The notes: a model not told the origin generated them from the sequence alone. Positions 16,037 to 24,773 are shown, counted from the stretch's first letter. The stretch: 64,000 nt of DNA from JAGVDM01 sp964642315 (GCA_964642315.1 CAZXOG010000001.1:248001-312000); one strand, 5' to 3'. A program made the numbers and translations.

Positions 16037-17422
16037 GTGCAGCAGTACCCGCTCTCGGTCTTCCTGTTCCACAGAGATCTGCGCCTTGAGGATAACACGG
16101 GCCTCATGGCGGCTCTGCGGCAGTCGGATGCGGTGATTCCGTGCTTCGTTGCGGATCCGCGGCAAGTGGAGCCGCATCCGTACCGCAGTCCGAACGCGCT
16201 GCAATTCATGACGGAGTCGCTTCTCGAACTGTCTGCAGCGTTGCAGAGGAGGGGCGGGCGACTGTTCTGCACGGCGGGAGATCCGGCGGTCGTGCTCCAG
16301 AAGCTGTGTGCAGTGCTCCCGGTGTCGGCGATCTTCGCGAACCGCGACTACACGCCGTTTGCCCGGGAACGCGACGATGCCATTGCGGCTGCGTGCGCAC
16401 GTGCGGGTGTCCCGTTCCGCATTTCCGGAGATGCGCTCCTTGTGGAACCCGAGGAGATGCACAAGGATGACGGGAAGCCGTACACGGTGTTCACGCCGTT
16501 CTTCCGGAAGCTCGAAGGCATGCCGGTCCGCGTTTCGATGCCGGTGCGTGCACGGCAGCGCGGCCGGTTCTTCGCGCGTTCCATTCCACAGTGGGAGACG
16601 GACATTCGTTCCGTATTGCGCTGGAACCGCAACCCGCACATTGCCGTGCACGGTGGCCGATCACAGGGGATTGCCATCCTGCGTTCCATCGGCGATTTCC
16701 GGTCCTACGCTGCCGATCACGATGTCATAGCGGACAATGCAACCACACACCTCTCCGCGCACCTCAAATTCGGCACGGTTTCCGTGCGGGAGGCTCACCA
16801 AGCGATTGTCCGCCATCTCGGGGAAACCCATCCGCTCCTGCGGCAGCTGGCATGGCGCGAGTTCTTCACGCACATCGCTTTCCACTTCCCCCATGTTTTC
16901 GGCCATGCGTTCCGTCGCGCGTATGATCGCGTCACTTGGTCGCGTTCTCGTGCCATGTTCACGGCATGGTGTGAGGGGAGAACTGGTTTCCCGATTGTGG
17001 ATGCGGGCATGCGGGAACTCGTTGCCACCGGATTCATGCAGAACCGCGCCCGCATGGTCGCGGCATCATTTCTCGTGAAGGATCTGCATGTCGACTGGCG
17101 ATGGGGCGAGCAGTTCTTCGCGCAGCACCTCGTCGATTACGATCCGGCAGTGAATAACGGCAACTGGCAGTGGTCGGCCTCTACGGGGTGCGATGCGCAG
17201 CCGTACTTCCGCATCTTCAATCCCTGGCTGCAGCAGCGCCGGTTCGATCCTGTATGCGCGTACGTTCGCCGCTGGGTTCCGGAATTGCGCGGCTCCCCGC
17301 CGAAACGTATTCATTGCCTGGAACGGGAGTCCATCAAGGGGTACGTACGGCCGATAGCCGATCACGCGATAGAATCTCGCGTGGCGATCGCGGCATTCCG
17401 CGCCGCGAAGAGTCGCGGCTAG
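16037..17422 (+). CDS. phrB: deoxyribodipyrimidine photolyase (class I)
   Basis: Light-dependent repair of cyclobutane pyrimidine dimers, using FAD and an antenna cofactor. The 461-residue sequence has the N-terminal antenna domain (FLFHRDLRLEDNTGL) and the C-terminal FAD/DNA domain with WREFF, TGFPIVDAGMREL, QNRARMVAASFLVKDL and NNGNWQWSASTG. The start is GTG at 16037; no ATG in frame fits. It follows glgP by 38 bp and may be co-transcribed. Photolyase suggests exposure to sunlit water. Confidence 0.94.
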   Translation: MQQYPLSVFLFHRDLRLEDNTGLMAALRQSDAVIPCFVADPRQVEPHPYRSPNALQFMTESLLELSAALQRRGGRLFCTAGDPAVVLQKLCAVLPVSAIFANRDYTPFARERDDAIAAACARAGVPFRISGDALLVEPEEMHKDDGKPYTVFTPFFRKLEGMPVRVSMPVRARQRGRFFARSIPQWETDIRSVLRWNRNPHIAVHGGRSQGIAILRSIGDFRSYAADHDVIADNATTHLSAHLKFGTVSVREAHQAIVRHLGETHPLLRQLAWREFFTHIAFHFPHVFGHAFRRAYDRVTWSRSRAMFTAWCEGRTGFPIVDAGMRELVATGFMQNRARMVAASFLVKDLHVDWRWGEQFFAQHLVDYDPAVNNGNWQWSASTGCDAQPYFRIFNPWLQQRRFDPVCAYVRRWVPELRGSPPKRIHCLERESIKGYVRPIADHAIESRVAIAAFRAAKSRG

Positions 17423-17491
17423 CGCTCGGCGAACGCTGCGGTGAAAACCGGAAACACCATGGAACTCCCGTAGCCAGACGCGAGGTCACTG

Positions 17492-18310
17492 TCATCGTGC
17501 ATCGAGGTTCTCGCCGGCTTCAACATGAGCGGCTTCTTTCGCTTCGCGTCCGTGCGAATGCTCTGCACTTGTGCTCAGGAGGAACATCATCGCCATGCCT
17601 GTGACGAGGAGGGCAAAGCGCAGTGCGTCTTTGCGCAGCGAGGTTTCCTTGTGGAGTTCCGGCATCAGATCTACTCCTGCAATGTAGAGGAAATTCCCTG
17701 CGGCGAGCGGGAGCAGGATGTCTCCGATGTGAGGAAATGCATTGCTCGTTGCGAGCACGAGGATCGCCCCGAGCACGGCGGTAAGCGCCGAGAGCAAATT
17801 GAGCACGAGTGCCCGGGCCCGCGAGTAGCCGCTGTAGAGGAGCACGGCGAAATCGCCGAATTCCTGCGGGATTTCGTGCAGGGCAACAGCGACCGTCGTC
17901 GCGATGCCGAGGCGCAGGTCCACGAGGAAACTCCCGGCGATGAGCAGGCCGTCTACGAAGTTGTGCGCAGCATCCCCAATGACGTTCACGAGGCCCATCG
18001 GATGAATGCGGTGCTTGCACTCCAGGTCGTGGCAGTGCCTCCAGTGGATGCATTTTTCCACGAGGAACGATCCGACGATGCCGACGAGAATGAGCACGAG
18101 GGACTGCCGGAACTCTTCGCCGTGTTCCGCGAGTTCCGGAAGGATGTGCAGGAAGACGGTGCCGAGTAAGGTGCCTGCAGAGAGGCTTACGAACGCGAGG
18201 AGCGACGCCTTCGTCCAGTGTTGGCAGAAGGAGAAGAGCAGCACGCCGACTGTGGAGATCAGGCTTACGACGATAACGGCGAGGAGGGTGGCGACAGCGG
18301 GCGTCAGCAT
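17492..18310 (-). CDS. ZIP-family metal transporter
   Basis: 272-residue inner-membrane divalent-cation importer (zinc most likely) with about seven to eight membrane segments. The metal-site helices carry HNFVDGLLIAG and HEIPQEFGDF, the ZIP signatures, plus a His-rich cytoplasmic loop (HWRHCHDLECKHRIH) typical of the family. The ATG at 18310 overlaps the end of the fur-family gene by 7 bp, so the two are translationally coupled. Confidence 0.9.
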   Translation of the reverse strand: MLTPAVATLLAVIVVSLISTVGVLLFSFCQHWTKASLLAFVSLSAGTLLGTVFLHILPELAEHGEEFRQSLVLILVGIVGSFLVEKCIHWRHCHDLECKHRIHPMGLVNVIGDAAHNFVDGLLIAGSFLVDLRLGIATTVAVALHEIPQEFGDFAVLLYSGYSRARALVLNLLSALTAVLGAILVLATSNAFPHIGDILLPLAAGNFLYIAGVDLMPELHKETSLRKDALRFALLVTGMAMMFLLSTSAEHSHGREAKEAAHVEAGENLDAR

Positions 18311-18750
18311 TGGGGGGTGGGGGAACGGGGATGATGGTCCGATGTACACGCTGCACATGTGCCGAGAATGGCGGTCATGTGCTCGGCGACGCGGAAATGT
18401 TTGCGATGCGCAGCGTTCCGCACGACGGCGCAGATGCCGCGCGCATGGAATTCCTCGATCTTTCCGCAGATAGCGCATCGCAGGAACGCATGGTGGCCGC
18501 GGGAATCCGGCAGGGTGCAGAGCGACACGCGCCCGTCAGGATGCCGATGGGCGAGATCATGGCTGACGAGCGCATCGAGCACTCTGTACACCGTCACGAT
18601 GTTCACGCGCTTGCCGCTCGATGCGGTGTGCATTGTGATTTCCTGCGGTGTGGCGGCGCTCAGTGCGCCGAGTGCGGCGATGACGGACTGCCGCTGTGCG
18701 GTGTTCCGCAAACGCGCTCGATGCAGCAATGGCGGAGGAATTGTTGCCAC
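18304..18750 (-). CDS. Fur-family metalloregulator (Zur-like)
   Basis: 148-residue winged-helix repressor. The recognition-helix region VTVYRVLDALVSHDLAHR, the regulatory metal motif HHAFLRCAICGKIEEF (CxxC structural zinc) and a second CxxC (GTCAAC) at the C-terminus are visible. The GTG at 18750 is chosen as start because the -10 element lies at 18757-18762, ruling out upstream starts; the mRNA is leaderless. Coupling to a ZIP importer makes a zinc-sensing Zur role most likely; Fur or Mur cannot be excluded. Confidence 0.88.
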   Translation of the reverse strand: MATIPPPLLHRARLRNTAQRQSVIAALGALSAATPQEITMHTASSGKRVNIVTVYRVLDALVSHDLAHRHPDGRVSLCTLPDSRGHHAFLRCAICGKIEEFHARGICAVVRNAAHRKHFRVAEHMTAILGTCAACTSDHHPRSPTPQC

Positions 18751-18756
18751 GTTCGG

Positions 18757-18784
18757 AGAATATCTACATGCAAAAAAATTGCAA
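18757..18784 (-). promoter_or_regulatory. fur-zip promoter with candidate operator
   Basis: On the minus strand, -35 TTGCAA (18779-18784) and -10 TATTCT (18757-18762) are 16 bp apart. A 15-bp palindrome TGCAAAAAAATTGCA at 18769-18783 overlaps the -35 and spacer, positioned as an autoregulatory operator for the Fur-family product. Confidence 0.55.
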
Positions 18785-18813
18785 GAAGAAACACTCACGT
18801 TTCTACCGCATTG

Positions 18814-19638
18814 TTACGATCCAAACACGATGTTCACGATCGCGGCACTCGCGATGATCACGATGAGTCCGATCGCGACGCGAATGATGAGGCTGCGCGC
18901 GCGGGCGTACTGGTCGTCGTTGCCGATGTTCACGACCATCATGATGCCTGCGATCACGATGACGATCACGGCGAGGAGCCCCACGAAGCCGAGGAGCACG
19001 TTCACGGCCGCCACGATGGTGCTCGTGAGGTCGCCCGGTGTGCCGGTATCCACGAGCGATTCCTTGATCGCGAGGCGGATGCCGATCACGGTGAATCCGC
19101 CGACGGTCGCGAAGATCGTCTGCTTCAGGTGGCTTAAGCCTTGGTCACTGCCGTAGCTCGCAACGGTGCGGATGCCGCTGATGATGAGCATGAGCACGGC
19201 GACGACCGCAGCGGCGCTCGTGAGCCAGTCTGCAATCCCGATGATCTCGGGGCCGAGATCGCCGAAGGACACGCTCCCCGTGCCGCTCATGCCGCCCGGC
19301 GTAAACGCGGTCTGGATCGGGCCGGCGAGGTTGACGAGCATGATCGCTGCCACGCTCCCGATGATCGCGCGTTTTGCGGCGGTGATCTGGTCCTCGCTCT
19401 GGCTGAATACCGCAATGAGGCCCGCGATGACTACCACGAGGATCGCGATACTGTTCACGATTGGCACGAAGTATTCCGCCACCGTGCCGGCGATGCCGCC
19501 GAATTCTGACGGCACGAATGACGGCAGGCCGCCCGAGCTCGCCGCATTGATGCCATCGATGGCTGCGCCGCTTGCCAGCGCTGCGGCCGGCACGAGCCAG
19601 GCGAACGCGGCAGCCGGTGCGGAGCGGAATAGGCGCAT
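18814..19638 (-). CDS. T4SS-pilin-like membrane protein, second of pair
   Basis: 274 residues with a signal-like N-terminus (MRLFRSAPAAAFAWLVPAA) and about seven membrane helices. The C-terminal part (VIVIVIAGIMMVVNIGND, then a basic loop and a final helix) matches the two-helix pilin fold annotated T4SS_pilin in CPR genomes: helix, short polar loop, helix. The module seems repeated within the protein. It is the paralogue of the gene 4 bp upstream. Role in pili or DNA uptake is inferred from family naming only. Confidence 0.7.
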   Translation of the reverse strand: MRLFRSAPAAAFAWLVPAAALASGAAIDGINAASSGGLPSFVPSEFGGIAGTVAEYFVPIVNSIAILVVVIAGLIAVFSQSEDQITAAKRAIIGSVAAIMLVNLAGPIQTAFTPGGMSGTGSVSFGDLGPEIIGIADWLTSAAAVVAVLMLIISGIRTVASYGSDQGLSHLKQTIFATVGGFTVIGIRLAIKESLVDTGTPGDLTSTIVAAVNVLLGFVGLLAVIVIVIAGIMMVVNIGNDDQYARARSLIIRVAIGLIVIIASAAIVNIVFGS

Positions 19639-19642
19639 CAGG

Positions 19643-20431
19643 TCAGGTGGGGAGGAGAATCTGGATGAGGCCCAGCGACACCATTACGACGACGATGGCG
19701 ACGAGCGCGGCAATGATCATGGATCTCGCGCGGTCCTTCAGGCTCTCGTCCACCGAAACGACGAGCATGATGCCCGCGACGATGACCGCGACGACGGCGA
19801 GCAGGCCGAAGAACACGCCCAGGAAGTTCGCGATCCCCACGATGTGCTGGTTGATGCCGTGGTTGAACGCGCCGGGCCGCACCATGTCGAGGATCGCAGC
19901 ACCGAGCATCACAATCGCCGCTCCCATGAAGCTGTAGATCAGATTGTTCCGTGCACCGGAGATGCCGCCTTCGTCCTGCGAGGTCATCATGCGGAAGCTC
20001 TGGATGACGATATTGAGGATCAGCACCGCCCCGACGATCTGCATGATGTACGAGACGACGCCGGCAATGATGCCCGTTTCCACTTCCGTCGGCGTGATGG
20101 AACCGACCGTGCCGAACGCCTGTGCGAGCACGTACGATCCAAGGACGACCGTCGCGCCAGCGAAAGCCTGCCCGTACGCGGTGATGGCCTCGCCCATGGC
20201 GCTATCGTTGCGGCTTTCGGCTGCAAGCCGGAGGCCGTAGAACACCAGTGCGGCGAAGAGGATGCCCCCGAATGCCGTGAGGAGCCCTGGGATCAGCGAG
20301 CCTCCAAGGTAGGAGGGCAAATCGGCATTGCAGCTTAAGTCCCCGATGGCGCACGGGTTAATGGTGATCGCGACCGCCTGTTCCACGGCGAGGAACGGAC
20401 GCAGCCAGAATGCGAGTGGTCCAACGGGCAT
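19643..20431 (-). CDS. T4SS-pilin-like membrane protein, first of pair
   Basis: 262 residues, about seven membrane segments, with the same C-terminal module as its downstream neighbour (VAVIVAGIMLVVSVDESLKDR then a helix). Two cysteines near the N-terminus (NPCAIGDLSCNADLPSY) could form a disulfide outside the membrane. The ATG at 20431 is about 12 nt from a TACAAT -10. It heads a two-gene operon and is divergent from the BI-1 gene. Confidence 0.7.
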   Translation of the reverse strand: MPVGPLAFWLRPFLAVEQAVAITINPCAIGDLSCNADLPSYLGGSLIPGLLTAFGGILFAALVFYGLRLAAESRNDSAMGEAITAYGQAFAGATVVLGSYVLAQAFGTVGSITPTEVETGIIAGVVSYIMQIVGAVLILNIVIQSFRMMTSQDEGGISGARNNLIYSFMGAAIVMLGAAILDMVRPGAFNHGINQHIVGIANFLGVFFGLLAVVAVIVAGIMLVVSVDESLKDRARSMIIAALVAIVVVMVSLGLIQILLPT

Positions 20432-20438
20432 AAATCCA

Positions 20439-20453
20439 TGTATTGTACATGAA
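20439..20453 (-). promoter_or_regulatory. -10 element embedded in a palindrome, pilin-pair operon
   Basis: The -10 TACAAT (minus strand, 20444-20449) lies in the perfect 15-bp palindrome CATGTATTGTACATG. The start codon is 12 nt downstream. A repressor bound here would block the pilin-pair promoter; no good -35 is visible. Confidence 0.5.
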
Positions 20454-20594
20454 TTCGGGTTCTTGTGCCAGTGTGTTGAGGATAGGGATACGAGGATGAG
20501 GATTTGGCATCGGGGATTGTGAGACTTTGCCTAACCTCCTGCGCAGCCGCGGAGAAACGCTTGCGCCACCGCTGTCCGACCATACAATGCGGGT

Positions 20595-21293
20595 ATGCGC
20601 ACATCCTTCGACACGCCGATCCAGGGCCGTCCTCTCGCACTTTCTGCCTCGACGGAAGCCCAAACGTACGGGCTCGTAGCCTTGGCGTTCCTGCTCACTG
20701 CGGCGGGAGTCTTCGCTGGCCAGCAGTACGCAACCCTGCTCTACGGCAGCGGTCTGCACATGGTGTTTCTGCTCGTCGAACTCGGGCTCATTGTCACATC
20801 GCGATTCTGGATGGAGCGCTCGCCGCTCAATATCTTTCTGTTTGGCCTTTTCCCATTGCTCTCGGGCATCACTGTCGCCCCGTTTATTTCGGCTGTGATG
20901 ATCGGGTACAAGAACGGCCCGCTCATTCTGCTCAATGCGCTCTCTGCCACGGGGTTCATGACTGCCGCTGCCGCGGTGTTCGCCCGCACGACCCATTGGG
21001 ATCTCGGCGTGATGGGGCGTGCACTCTTCTTCGCGTTGCTTGGACTTGTTGGGATGGCGGTGCTGCAGATCTTCGTGCCGTCGCTCCGTGCCGGGCAGTT
21101 TGAGTTGGTGTTCTCCGGTGCGGGCATCGTGATTTTCGGGCTCTTCCTCGCCTACGACATGCAACGCATCCAGCGGATGGGGCAGGTGGGGGCAAATCCG
21201 TTCCTCCTTGCGCTGAGCCTCTATCTCGATATCTTCAACCTCTTCCTGTCGCTCGTGCGTTTTATGGTTGCGCTCTCGGGAGACAGGCGGTGA
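20595..21293 (+). CDS. Bax inhibitor-1 / YccA family membrane protein
   Basis: 232 residues, seven predicted membrane helices. The C-terminal signature FLAYDMQRIQRMG followed by ALSLYLDIFNLFLSLVRFM is characteristic of the BI-1 (TMBIM) family, pH-sensitive Ca2+ leak channels in studied members. Physiological role in this organism is unknown. Divergent from the pilin pair. Confidence 0.88.
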   Translation: MRTSFDTPIQGRPLALSASTEAQTYGLVALAFLLTAAGVFAGQQYATLLYGSGLHMVFLLVELGLIVTSRFWMERSPLNIFLFGLFPLLSGITVAPFISAVMIGYKNGPLILLNALSATGFMTAAAAVFARTTHWDLGVMGRALFFALLGLVGMAVLQIFVPSLRAGQFELVFSGAGIVIFGLFLAYDMQRIQRMGQVGANPFLLALSLYLDIFNLFLSLVRFMVALSGDRR

Positions 21294-21328
21294 GCGAGGC
21301 AGAGGTGATTTCCCCGTCATGATCAGTT

Positions 21329-21357
21329 TTGACAAAACAGTCAAAAACTTTTATAAT
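21329..21357 (+). promoter_or_regulatory. perfect consensus promoter before vanW
   Basis: -35 TTGACA (21329-21334), 17-bp spacer, -10 TATAAT (21352-21357), an exact match to the sigma-70 consensus. Predicted leader is about 26 nt to the ATG at 21390, with no clear Shine-Dalgarno. Confidence 0.85.
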
Positions 21358-21389
21358 ATGTATAAATACACATTTCACATTCCGCAGCC

Positions 21390-22760
21390 ATGCGCACGAA
21401 CGTTTGGAAAACCTCTCCCGCCCAGACTCTCCTGGCGGATTGCCTCACGGCCGCGATCATCATCGGGGTGCTCCTCGTCGGCGCTTTAGGCGTTGCCCGG
21501 GCGTTGCCCGCGAGCCTCCTCGCGGATGTGCCGCCGGGAACAGAGGCGCCGTCCTCGCCTGATCCAGCGTTCGTTTCACGCATTGCAGGTCGCCTCGCGA
21601 AGCGCTTGCAGTCGCGGGGCATGTTCGTGCCGCAGACGGATGTCATCGAGCGCGCAGTAGCGCAGCGGCAGCAGCTCCTCCGTGCCCACATCGCGGTGCA
21701 GTTCACCTGGAGCACCGGCATTGCCGAAACGTGGGAAGCCGGCCCGCAGGTGTACCCCGGGTGGATTGTCGCATCGTTCACGCCCGAGCGGGCTGGATTC
21801 TTCCTCGATCCCGCGATCGTGCAGGCGGATATTGCCGGGCGGGTAGGGGAGAAGCTCGTCGAGCCGCAGCACGTGACACTGACGGCCGTCGATGAGCGGG
21901 AGAACGGTTTCCTCCGCGCGCAAACGAGCGGGGTTGCGAAGGAAGGCGACGTGCTCGACATGGCAGCGGCGGCAACGGTCGTTCTGCAGGCAATTGGGGA
22001 CGGTCAGACATCACTCACGATCCCCATCGAGCACGTTGCCGGCAAAATCGACAATCAGACCGGCCAGGATCTCGGCAGTCTGCAGCTGCTCGGCGTCGGC
22101 CGCTCGAACTTCCGCGGGTCGGGGGCAGGCCGCATCGCCAACGTGCGCAAGGCGCTCCGCGAGCATGTGAATAACACCGTTGTCGCCCCGGGCGAACTCT
22201 TCTCGTTCAATGCAACGCTCGAGGGGCCGGTTACCACGAACAACGGCTGGTACATGGCGAAGGTGATTGTGGAGGGGTCGGAGCTTGTGGATGCGCCCGG
22301 CGGCGGCATCTGCCAGGCATCGACAACGGTGTTTCGTGCAATGCTCAACGCCGGGTTCACCCCGGTAGACCGCAAAGCGCACAGTCTCTACGTGACGTAC
22401 TACGAGGAGTACGGCGTGGGCATTGACGCCACCGTGTTCCCCGGTTCCCAGGATCTCACCTTCGTCAACGATACGCCCGGGTACCTGCTGGTGCAGGCGT
22501 ACGATGACGGATTCGAGGCGTACGTGAGCATCTACGGAACCGACGACGGAAGGGAAGTGGCAGTGCAGGGGCCGTACTTCGCGAGCACAGCAGTAACGAG
22601 TGCGGTGCCGGTCGAACACATCCAGAACAACGAAATTGCGTGGGTGCAGACGGTCCGTTACGCCGATGGCCGCGAAGTGCAGAATGTCATCCGGTCGCGG
22701 TACAAGTGGATCCCGAAATCGCTCGCGCAGAAATACGTGATGCACGCGAGCGCGGAGTAG
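21390..22760 (+). CDS. VanW family protein, membrane-anchored
   Basis: 456 residues: an N-terminal membrane anchor (about 15-38), a middle domain resembling a peptidoglycan-binding PG4-type region, and the VanW domain with its hallmark GGGICQASTTVFRAMLNAG near residue 305. VanW proteins are named from a vancomycin-resistance cluster, but their biochemical role is unsettled; they are frequent in CPR. A perfect consensus promoter precedes it, suggesting high expression of a cell-envelope protein. A basic C-terminus follows the domain. Confidence 0.85.
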   Translation: MRTNVWKTSPAQTLLADCLTAAIIIGVLLVGALGVARALPASLLADVPPGTEAPSSPDPAFVSRIAGRLAKRLQSRGMFVPQTDVIERAVAQRQQLLRAHIAVQFTWSTGIAETWEAGPQVYPGWIVASFTPERAGFFLDPAIVQADIAGRVGEKLVEPQHVTLTAVDERENGFLRAQTSGVAKEGDVLDMAAAATVVLQAIGDGQTSLTIPIEHVAGKIDNQTGQDLGSLQLLGVGRSNFRGSGAGRIANVRKALREHVNNTVVAPGELFSFNATLEGPVTTNNGWYMAKVIVEGSELVDAPGGGICQASTTVFRAMLNAGFTPVDRKAHSLYVTYYEEYGVGIDATVFPGSQDLTFVNDTPGYLLVQAYDDGFEAYVSIYGTDDGREVAVQGPYFASTAVTSAVPVEHIQNNEIAWVQTVRYADGREVQNVIRSRYKWIPKSLAQKYVMHASAE

Positions 22761-22805
22761 GTTGAGGGCTGGGGCTTGGGCATGGGGAAGAATCAATGTT
22801 TCGAG

Positions 22806-22823
22806 GTTTCGAACTTTCGAAAC
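22806..22823. repeat. 18-bp palindrome in the vanW-nusB intergenic region
   Basis: GTTTCGAACTTTCGAAAC is a palindrome with 8-bp arms and a 2-bp centre. It is flanked by short CCCTAGCCCTAAATCCC-type repeats, with a partly complementary GGGCTGGGGCTTGGG stretch upstream. It may be an operator or part of an mRNA hairpin; no gene is seen in 22761-22913. Confidence 0.6.
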
Positions 22824-22913
22824 TCCCTAGCCCTAGCCCTAAATCCCAGCCCTAATCCCTTTACTTCGCTCCCGGTTCCTCTACCCTGTGCTCACACTTT
22901 TCCCTTTGATTTC

Positions 22914-23099
22914 GTGGCAAAGCGACCTACACCAAAGAAGCGCCGGGCGAAGAGCGCAGGGCGGGCACAGTATGCAGAGTACGTGCGCAAGCAGACGACG
23001 CGTCTGCGCGAGCGCCAGCAGTCGCCGTTCGCCGTATTTGCAGAGCCGAAGGGAAAGGGCAAGAAAGCCCTGAAGGGCATTACAAGGATCAAGGCATAA
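22914..23099 (+). CDS. small basic protein, possibly divergent ribosomal protein bL32
   Basis: 61 residues, very Lys/Arg-rich, starting at GTG 22914: M-AKRPTPKKRRAKSAGRA. The N-terminal PKKRRAKSAGR pattern and position just upstream of nusB and rnc resemble rpmF context in some bacteria, but the usual bL32 sequence and zinc cysteines are not present. A generic RNA-binding basic protein is the alternative. The ORF runs 27 bp before nusB. Confidence 0.5.
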   Translation: MAKRPTPKKRRAKSAGRAQYAEYVRKQTTRLRERQQSPFAVFAEPKGKGKKALKGITRIKA

Positions 23100-23126
23100 G
23101 CTCTTTTACCACGGCACTGCTCTCCG

Positions 23127-23531
23127 ATGGCGCGCAAACGACACCTTTCCAGGATCGCGGTCATGCAGGTGCTCTTCGAGCGGGCGATCCGCCCTATTGA
23201 TTGCGAGGCGTCGCTTTCCTTGAATGCGGAGGACCTCGGTGAAATGGATGCGGAGTTTGCGCGAGTACTGCTGCAGGGGGTCGTTGCGAGCGAGGCGGAA
23301 CTCAAGCGGATGATCGAGCAGCATGCTCCTGGCTGGACATTCGATCGCATGGATCCGATTGCACGCGCAACGCTCCTCATTGGTGCATACGAGTTGCTCC
23401 ATGCGCGTGAGGTTCCCCCTGCTGTCGTGATGAACGAGGCAATCGAGATCGCCAAGGAGTATGGAACATCGGAGAGCGGGAAATTCGTGAACGGCGTGCT
23501 CAATGCCATTGCGCATGCTAACGCACGCTGA
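23127..23531 (+). CDS. nusB: transcription antitermination factor NusB
   Basis: 134-residue all-helical RNA-binding protein that joins NusE (uS10) on boxA RNA of rRNA operons. It begins MARKRHLSRIAVMQVLFE and ends with the conserved AIEIAKEYGTSESGKFVNGV motif. It lies upstream of rnc (51 bp), grouping rRNA transcription with rRNA processing; its partner rpsJ (uS10) is less than 1 kb beyond, on the other strand. Confidence 0.93.
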   Translation: MARKRHLSRIAVMQVLFERAIRPIDCEASLSLNAEDLGEMDAEFARVLLQGVVASEAELKRMIEQHAPGWTFDRMDPIARATLLIGAYELLHAREVPPAVVMNEAIEIAKEYGTSESGKFVNGVLNAIAHANAR

Positions 23532-23581
23532 ATGCATGTGAGGTTGTTGAGGCCTGCTGCTTGCGGCTACACTCTTCCTGT

Positions 23582-24274
23582 ATGAGTTCGCCAGGGTCTC
23601 CACTCATTCTCGAGCGCGCGATTGCCATTACGTTCCGGGACAAAGATTTGCTGCACCAGGCACTCACGCATCGCAGCGCGGTGCGGGGTGCCCGGGCCTC
23701 CGGCCACAACGAGCGGCTGGAATTTCTCGGTGATGCCGTGTTGGAGCTTGTGACGACCGAGTATCTCTTCCAGTACAGGGAGAAGACGGAAGGCGAGCTC
23801 ACGAGCTGGAGGGCTGCCCTGGTAAAAGGGGAGCACCTCGCGTCGATCGCCCGCGAGCTGAAGCTGGGGGAGTACCTGAACATGAGCAGGGGCGAGGCGG
23901 CGAGTGGCGGCAGGGACAAAGAATCGAATCTCGCGAACGCTCTCGAAGCCCTCATTGGAGCTATTTTCTTGGATCAGGGGTACGAAACTGCCCGCCATTT
24001 CTGCGACACGTTCATCCTCGTGCGGTTGCGGAGCCTGCTCGCACAAGGAAAAGATAAAGACACGAAGAGCGTTCTGCAGGAACGCGCGCAGGAGAAACTG
24101 GGGCTAACGCCGCACTACCAGGTGGTGGCGGATGCCGGGCCGGATCACGACAAGACGTTCGTAAGCGCAGTGTACTTCGGTGACCAGAAGATTGCCGAGG
24201 GGGTGGGCAACAGCAAGCAGAAAGCCGAGCAGGAAGCGGCAAAAGCCGCACTGCGCAAGCAGGGATGGAAGTGA
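23582..24274 (+). CDS. rnc: ribonuclease III
   Basis: 230 residues: a catalytic RIIID domain with the signature NERLEFLGDAVLELV near residue 43 and the second metal-site region NALEALIGAIFLDQG, then a C-terminal double-stranded RNA-binding domain ending KQKAEQEAAKAALRKQGWK. It cleaves structured RNA, especially rRNA precursors. The ATG at 23582 fits the family; the upstream in-frame Met adds seven unlikely residues. Confidence 0.94.
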   Translation: MSSPGSPLILERAIAITFRDKDLLHQALTHRSAVRGARASGHNERLEFLGDAVLELVTTEYLFQYREKTEGELTSWRAALVKGEHLASIARELKLGEYLNMSRGEAASGGRDKESNLANALEALIGAIFLDQGYETARHFCDTFILVRLRSLLAQGKDKDTKSVLQERAQEKLGLTPHYQVVADAGPDHDKTFVSAVYFGDQKIAEGVGNSKQKAEQEAAKAALRKQGWK

Positions 24275-24302
24275 TCAATCTGGAGGCGGGAGAATCGTGA
24301 GA

Positions 24303-24773
24303 TTATCCCATCTTGATCTCGATATCCACGCCGGAGGGGAGGCTCAGGCTCTGCAGGCTTTCCACCGTCTTGAAGGTCGTTTCCCGCAGGTCGATCAAGC
24401 GCCGGTGCGTGCGCATTTCAAACTGGTCGCGCGCGTTCTTGTGCACGAACGTGGACCGGTTCACGGTGAATTTGCGGATCTTCGTGGGGAGGGGGATCGG
24501 GCCGTGCACCACGGCTCCGCTGCGTTCCGCCGTGTCGATGATCTTCGTGCAGGCTTCATCCAGAATCACGTGATCGAACGCGCTCAAACGGATGCGGATT
24601 GAGGAAATACCCTTCCCGGCCTCTCCCTTCTTCTTCGAGGGGGCGGCAACTTCCGCGACAGTTTCCTTTCTCTTCTCCTTCGGGGCTGCCTTGGGCGATT
24701 GCTTGGCTGCAGGCGCCTTCTTCGTCGGTTTCTTCTTCGTATCCTTCGGGGCAGTCTTCTTCGTGGGGACCAT
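24303..24773 (-). CDS. rpsJ: 30S ribosomal protein uS10 with N-terminal extension
   Basis: The last roughly 100 residues (SIRIRLSAFDHVILDEACTK, then VHGPIPLPTKIRKFTVNRS and THRRLID) are a standard uS10. They are preceded by about 52 residues of low-complexity Lys/Ala/Pro sequence, giving 156 residues where about 103 is usual. The start at 24773 (MVPTKKTAPK) is the first plausible ATG. It follows tuf by 83 bp but is not followed by rplC; rnc converges on it instead, so the S10 operon is broken here. Confidence 0.9.
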   Translation of the reverse strand: MVPTKKTAPKDTKKKPTKKAPAAKQSPKAAPKEKRKETVAEVAAPSKKKGEAGKGISSIRIRLSAFDHVILDEACTKIIDTAERSGAVVHGPIPLPTKIRKFTVNRSTFVHKNARDQFEMRTHRRLIDLRETTFKTVESLQSLSLPSGVDIEIKMG

